Below are positions 5,795-10,123 of a DNA stretch of 10,123 nt, one piece after another. The translations under genes and the position numbers were made by a program. The stretch's first letter is position 1. Each line of letters begins with the position of its first letter. Below the pieces are notes generated by a model, which saw only the letters and a list, made by a program, of their open reading frames with translations, did no database searches and was not told the origin of the DNA. The stretch spans positions 1-10,123 of the forward strand of contig JAHRVD010000338.1 in the NCBI GenBank assembly GCA_019090845.1. Direction: 5' to 3'. Source of the DNA: Marinosulfonomonas sp. Its GTDB lineage: Bacteria > Pseudomonadota > Alphaproteobacteria > Rhodobacterales > Rhodobacteraceae.

Positions 5795-6502
5795 GTGCCC
5801 GAGATCATCTTCAGAACCGAAAACATTACCAAGGTCTATGACACGGGCGAGGTGAAGGTTTATGCACTGGCCGGCGTCGATCTTGAGTTGTTCAAGGGCG
5901 AGTTGACGGTTCTTCTCGGGCCCTCGGGCAGCGGAAAGTCGACGCTTCTGAACATCCTCGGTGGGCTTGATCACGCGACCGAAGGCCGGGTCTGGTTTGA
6001 CAATACCGAGTTGACCAAGATGACGGATCGGGGCCTGACCAAATACCGCCGCGATCACGTAGGCTTTGTCTTTCAGTTCTATAACTTGGTTCCCAGCCTG
6101 ACGGCGCGCGAAAACGTGCAACTTGTCACCGACGTCGCCGCCGACCCGATGCCCGCCGACGAAGCGCTTGGCCTTGTCGGGCTTGGCGACCGGATGGACC
6201 ACTTCCCATCTGAAATGTCGGGTGGCGAACAACAGCGCGTCGCCATCGCCCGAGCGATCGCGAAACGCCCGCAGATCCTGCTGTGTGACGAACCGACAGG
6301 CGCGCTCGACAGCACCACCGGCGTGCAGGTTCTTGAAGTATTGCGCGACATCAACGAACGCTTCGGCACCACTACAGTGGTCATCACCCACAACGCCGAG
6401 ATCCAGCGCATGGCACATCGGGTGATCTTCTTCCAGGACGGCAAGATCAGCGAAACCCGCATTAACTCCGAACGGCTCGCCCCGTCCGAGATTGTCTGGT
6501 GA
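5795..6502 (+). CDS. ABC transporter ATPase, LolD/MacB type
   Basis: This 235-residue nucleotide-binding subunit is complete. It has Walker A GPSGSGKS (42-49), Q-loop glutamine in FVFQ (94), signature MSGGEQQRV (141-149), Walker B ILLCDEP (161-167), D-loop GALD (169-172) and H-loop His199. The SGGEQQR signature and the size place it with the LolD/MacB/FtsE group, which powers type VII ABC permeases by mechanotransmission rather than by channel transport. It starts with GTG 5795 behind an AGCGAGAGAG purine stretch. It is 24 bases after the flavodoxin and six bases before the FtsX-type permease, which is its partner. Confidence 0.93.
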   Translation: MPEIIFRTENITKVYDTGEVKVYALAGVDLELFKGELTVLLGPSGSGKSTLLNILGGLDHATEGRVWFDNTELTKMTDRGLTKYRRDHVGFVFQFYNLVPSLTARENVQLVTDVAADPMPADEALGLVGLGDRMDHFPSEMSGGEQQRVAIARAIAKRPQILLCDEPTGALDSTTGVQVLEVLRDINERFGTTTVVITHNAEIQRMAHRVIFFQDGKISETRINSERLAPSEIVW

Positions 6503-6508
6503 GCACTC

Positions 6509-8872
6509 ATGCAGGCGATTGACCGAAAACTCTTCCGCGACTTTCAACGGCTCTGGTTACAGGCCATCGCCATCGCTGTGGTGCTGTCCTGCGGCGTTGC
6601 GATCCTTCTGACATCGGTCGGGATGTTCGTCGCGCTTTCCGAGACGCGAACGGCATACTATGAACGCAACCGTTTTGCCGATGTCTTTGCCCATACAGTG
6701 CGCGCACCGTTGTCGCTGGTGTCCGAGATCGCCCAGATCGACGGGGTGGCAGGGGTTGAGGCCCGGATTTCAGGAACCGCGATCCTTGATATTCCGGGAC
6801 GCACCCGCACGGCTGTGGGTCGCATCCTGTCATACCCTGAAAAGACAAACCCGGTTCTGAACCTACCGCTTCTGATCCAAGGCCGTTTCCCCGACCCCGC
6901 CGTAACAAGCGAAATCGTCGTCAACGCCCCTTTTGCCGAGGCGAACAACTTTCGACCCGGCGACAGCTTCAGCGCCAATCTGCGAGGCCAAAAGCGCAGT
7001 TTCACAATCGTTGGTGCCGTGCAGTCGCCCGAATTCGTTTATACTATCGGCCCCGGCGCGATGATGCCCGACAACGAGGCTTTCGGGATTATCTGGATGT
7101 CAGAACGCGCCGCGGCGGCGGCATTCGACATGACGGGTGCGTTTAACGAGGTTGCACTTTCGTTTGCCACAGGCACCAATACTGCCTCTGTAATCGACGC
7201 ACTGGACGATCTTCTGGAACCCTTCGGCGGCCTTGGTGCCTACGATCGCACAGATCACCAATCCGACGCCTTTCTAGAGGCCGAACTTAGTCAGTTAAAG
7301 GGAATGGCCGCCATATTGCCGCCGGTATTCTTTGCGATTGCCGGGTTTCTCGTTTCCATGGTCATGAGCCGAATCATCGCACTTGAACGCAGCGAGATCG
7401 GGCTGATGAAGGCCATCGGTTATTCCAACACCGAGGTTTGCCTGCATTATCTGATGCTGGCCGGGTTAATCGCCCTTGTCGGAGTGCTGATCGGCTGGGT
7501 GGCTGGCACAATCCTGGCGCGCAGTCTGGCCGTCCAATACGCGACCTTCTTCAATTTCCCTTATGTGATCTTCCATGTATCGTACTGGGTTTATGCCGCC
7601 GCCGGTCTGGCCGGTCTGGCCACGACCAGCCTTGGTGCGCTGCAAGCGGCCTTGAAAGCCGCCCGGCTTGCCCCGGCGATTGCGATGCAACCCCCTGCCC
7701 CGCCCCGGTTCAAGCGATCCCTGATCGACGAAGCCATGACAAAGGCGCGGCTTGCCCAATCCACCATCATGATCCTGCGCAGCCTCTTGCGTTGGCCGGT
7801 TCGCAGCCTCCTGACGTCACTAGGTCTGGCGCTGGCCGTGGCCTCGGTCATAGCCTCGATCTTCATCAATGATGCGCTGGACGAAATCGTGGACCTGACT
7901 TTCTATCAAACCAACAGGCAAGACGCGATGCTGCTTTTCGCCGAGGACATTCCCGAAACGGTGCTGGAAGAGGTCCGCAACCTACCCGGTGTGCTACAAG
8001 CCGAAAGCCAGCAATTTCACGCCGCCATTCTGCGCAAGGGCCATCTGAGCAAACGTGTCGCCATCGACTCGCGGCGTCCCGGTGCCGACCTCAGCCGTGT
8101 CCTTGATATCGAAGGACGGCCGCTTGACGTCCCGCCCGGCGGCATCCTTCTGTCGCGGCGCTTGGCGGGTCAGTTGGGCGTCCATGCCGGCGACACGCTG
8201 CAGGCTGAATTTCTGACCGGTCGACGCGAAACCTATTCCCTGACTGTAACCGGGCTGGTCGATCAGCTTCTGGGGCTCGGCGCCTACATGGATTTAGAGT
8301 ACCTGAACGCCCTCTTTCGACAGGCTCCGCGCCTGTCGACGGTCAATGTTACGCTGGATGAAAACCAGATCGACGACCTGCATCGCGCCATCAAGGATAT
8401 CCCGCGCCTGACCGGGATCATCGAAATGAACGTCAATCGCCGGGCGTTTCAGGACACCATCGAACAGAACATCGTGGTGATGAACTCGATCTATATTTCG
8501 ATCGCTATCATGATCACCGTTGGCGTGAGCTATAACGCCGCGCGCATCCAGCTGTCTGAACGTGCCCGCGAACTGGCAAGTCTGCGCATCCTCGGCTTCG
8601 GCCGTGGCGAGGTGTCTTATATTCTAATCGGTGAGATGATGCTGATCGCGCTGATCGCCCAACCTATTGGCTGGCTCATCGGTGCCTGGATCGCAAGCGC
8701 GATGACCAACGCCTTTACCAGCGACCTCTATGCGATACCGCTCGTGCTGAAACCGCACATATTCGCCATTGGAAGCCTTGTCGTTCTCAGCGCCACCCTC
8801 GGGTCGGTTCTGATCGTCCGCCGCCGACTGGATCGGCTGGATCTGGTTTCCGTCATGAAGACTAGGGAGTGA
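6509..8872 (+). CDS. FtsX-type ABC permease with two FtsX modules
   Basis: The 787-residue membrane protein contains two FtsX repeats, each with an N-terminal helix, a large periplasmic domain and three C-terminal helices. Module 1 has helix 18-43, periplasmic 45-262, and helices about 267-291, 314-338 and 358-383. Module 2 has helix 433-455, periplasmic 457-650, and helices about 656-676, 705-733 and 748-771. The typical coupling sequences are visible: IALERSEIGLMKAIGYS (289-305) and ERARELASLRILGFGRGEV (684-702). LolC/E and MacB have a single module per chain; this protein carries both halves in one, like the large YbbP-type permeases. It should work with the preceding ATPase and the following HlyD adaptor to move a lipid, peptide or lipoprotein-like substrate through the envelope. 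The substrate is unknown. It overlaps neither neighbour as annotated. Confidence 0.9.
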   Translation: MQAIDRKLFRDFQRLWLQAIAIAVVLSCGVAILLTSVGMFVALSETRTAYYERNRFADVFAHTVRAPLSLVSEIAQIDGVAGVEARISGTAILDIPGRTRTAVGRILSYPEKTNPVLNLPLLIQGRFPDPAVTSEIVVNAPFAEANNFRPGDSFSANLRGQKRSFTIVGAVQSPEFVYTIGPGAMMPDNEAFGIIWMSERAAAAAFDMTGAFNEVALSFATGTNTASVIDALDDLLEPFGGLGAYDRTDHQSDAFLEAELSQLKGMAAILPPVFFAIAGFLVSMVMSRIIALERSEIGLMKAIGYSNTEVCLHYLMLAGLIALVGVLIGWVAGTILARSLAVQYATFFNFPYVIFHVSYWVYAAAGLAGLATTSLGALQAALKAARLAPAIAMQPPAPPRFKRSLIDEAMTKARLAQSTIMILRSLLRWPVRSLLTSLGLALAVASVIASIFINDALDEIVDLTFYQTNRQDAMLLFAEDIPETVLEEVRNLPGVLQAESQQFHAAILRKGHLSKRVAIDSRRPGADLSRVLDIEGRPLDVPPGGILLSRRLAGQLGVHAGDTLQAEFLTGRRETYSLTVTGLVDQLLGLGAYMDLEYLNALFRQAPRLSTVNVTLDENQIDDLHRAIKDIPRLTGIIEMNVNRRAFQDTIEQNIVVMNSIYISIAIMITVGVSYNAARIQLSERARELASLRILGFGRGEVSYILIGEMMLIALIAQPIGWLIGAWIASAMTNAFTSDLYAIPLVLKPHIFAIGSLVVLSATLGSVLIVRRRLDRLDLVSVMKTRE

Positions 8873-8877
8873 GACTT

Positions 8878-10089
8878 ATGGCCTATTTTACACGAACAAT
8901 TGTGCTGACCGGTCTTGGCCTGGCCCTGGTTTCGGGATTGGCTTATGTTGCCTTCAGCGAAGACCCCGTGCCGGTCGATTTTGCCGATGTCACCCGGGAT
9001 TCGCTTGAGATCACCGTCAACGCTGACGGCCAGACTCAGGTCCGCGATCTTTACGAAGTCGCCTCGCCCATCGCAGGTATGGCCATGCGATCCCCCGTCG
9101 ATATCGGTGACCCGGTCAAGGCCGGTGAAACCGTGGTTGCCATCGTGCAGCCGTCGTCTTCCGGACTTTTGGACGAACGCTCGCGCCGGCAAGCCGAAGC
9201 GGCGCTGCAAGAAGCCCTCGCTGCCCGCCAGGTTGCCGAAGCCGACCTGCAACAGGCCCGCGAAACGCAAGCCTTCGCGCAGACGCAAAACGACCGTACC
9301 AGGGCGTTAGTGACCCGTGGCGTGTCTTCGATCACCCGACTGGAAGATGACACACAGCGCCGGCGCGTGGCCGACGCCGCCCTCGAAGCAGCCCAGGCCC
9401 GCATCGAGATGGCCAACGGTTCAGTCGACCGCGCACGGGCCAGTCTGCTCGATCCAAGCACCCCGAAAGACATGGCCTCTAGTTGCTGCGTCGAACTTCA
9501 CGCGCCCTCGGATGGCGTCATTCTTTCCGTCGCCGCGATCAGCAAGCGACCCGTTGCCATCGGCACGCCGCTTGTCAGCATCGGAGACCCAAACGATCTC
9601 GTACTTGTCGCCGACATTCTGTCAAATGACGCCGTCCGGCTAAGCCCCGGCGCGTTGGCATATGTCGATCGCTGGGGTGGCACTGAATTGCTGACCGCCC
9701 GTCTCGATCGCATTGATCCCAAGGCCCGCACCAAAGTGTCGGCATTGGGGATCGAGGAACAACGCGTCGACGCCTATTTCACCCTCGTCAGCCCGCCCGA
9801 AGACCGGGAAAGTCTGGGCGACGGTTTTTCGGTGTTCCTCAGGATTGTCGAGTGGGGCGCTGACGACGTTCTGCAGGTACCACTAAGCGCGGTTTTCAGA
9901 AACGGTGAAGGCTGGGCAGTGTTTGTCCCGAAAGAAAACGCGGCCACTCTGCGACCCGTAACGCTTGGACGACGCAACGGCCAGATGACCCAGGTGCTTG
10001 ACGGACTTGATGAGAGCGAGAGGGTCATTACCCATCCAAGCGATGCCATCTCGGATGGGGTCAGCCTGGTGGAAAGATCACAATTGTAA
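8878..10089 (+). CDS. HlyD-family periplasmic adaptor (membrane fusion protein)
   Basis: The 403-residue adaptor has one N-terminal anchor helix (about 6-26), a split biotinyl-lipoyl domain (about 60-92 and 207-238), and an alpha-helical hairpin of heptad-like Ala/Arg/Gln sequence (96-192) interrupted at TRGVSS (146-151). A beta-barrel (about 240-330) and a membrane-proximal domain (about 334-402) follow. Such proteins bridge the inner-membrane permease to an outer-membrane TolC-like channel; none is in the window. ATG 8878 is chosen because AGGGAG lies eight bases upstream; an in-frame GTG at 8869 would overlap the permease stop and lacks this site. A vicinal cysteine pair (SSCC, 203-204) just before the second lipoyl strand is unusual for this family. 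The stop is TAA 10087-10089, and the gene is probably last in the operon that begins at the flavodoxin. Confidence 0.9.
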   Translation: MAYFTRTIVLTGLGLALVSGLAYVAFSEDPVPVDFADVTRDSLEITVNADGQTQVRDLYEVASPIAGMAMRSPVDIGDPVKAGETVVAIVQPSSSGLLDERSRRQAEAALQEALAARQVAEADLQQARETQAFAQTQNDRTRALVTRGVSSITRLEDDTQRRRVADAALEAAQARIEMANGSVDRARASLLDPSTPKDMASSCCVELHAPSDGVILSVAAISKRPVAIGTPLVSIGDPNDLVLVADILSNDAVRLSPGALAYVDRWGGTELLTARLDRIDPKARTKVSALGIEEQRVDAYFTLVSPPEDRESLGDGFSVFLRIVEWGADDVLQVPLSAVFRNGEGWAVFVPKENAATLRPVTLGRRNGQMTQVLDGLDESERVITHPSDAISDGVSLVERSQL

Positions 10090-10123
10090 CCAAGCCAGAG
10101 CCGCAAAAAATTAAACGGTGGCC

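Noticed and set aside
5883..5895. TTGAGTTGTTCAA as a second FNR box
   Set aside because: The spacer is five bases, not six, and it lies inside the ABC ATPase coding sequence.
5735..6547. 270-codon minus-strand frame opposite the ABC ATPase
   Set aside because: It is an antisense shadow of a gene with complete ABC motifs. GC-rich codon bias leaves long open frames on the opposite strand.
8728..9288. 186-codon minus-strand frame across the permease/HlyD junction
   Set aside because: Antisense to two well-supported genes, with no recognisable family or Shine-Dalgarno.

Overview
The window reads as alphaproteobacterial DNA, probably from the Rhodobacterales/Roseobacter group. This rests on GC-rich codon use, the style of the protein families and a perfect FNR-type (FnrL-like) operator. 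No 16S rRNA or other taxonomic marker is present, so the placement is inference. No tRNA, rRNA, CRISPR array or intact transposase was seen.

The left part (1-1563) opens with the C-terminus of a cation:proton antiporter. Two heavily decayed genes follow: a DUF4143-type AAA ATPase on the minus strand, and a 3-hydroxybutyrate dehydrogenase on the plus strand. Both have lost their 5' parts and meet head to head at one scar near 853-871. About 280 bases without a recognisable gene precede the next operon.

At 1564-2839 lies a two-gene operon: a COG0701/ArsP-type permease and a small CxxC thioredoxin-like protein. The permease gene carries a 14-bp tandem duplication that moves its original start out of frame. 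The body of the protein stays open and contains an EF-hand-like loop.

The middle (2840-4697) holds two more gene stumps (a PPOX-family N-terminus and a cupin C-terminus), an intact ZIP-family metal transporter on the minus strand, and a 1-Cys peroxiredoxin pseudogene. The peroxiredoxin keeps its active-site motif but has lost its centre.

The right part (4832-10089) is intact. A small DUF2892 membrane protein (minus) and a flavodoxin-like protein (plus) diverge from a region with one perfect FNR box (TTGA-N6-TCAA). The box sits exactly where a class II FNR activator should be relative to a TATAAA hexamer facing the DUF2892 gene. Downstream of the flavodoxin, and tightly spaced, are a LolD/MacB-type ABC ATPase, a two-module FtsX permease and a HlyD-type periplasmic adaptor. 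Together these look like a tripartite envelope export or efflux system with an unusual flavodoxin lead gene.

Overall the window combines a working metal/redox/envelope cluster with an unusually dense set of decayed genes (five clear pseudogenes plus one frameshifted permease in the first 4.7 kb). This suggests a region of repeated deletion and recombination.
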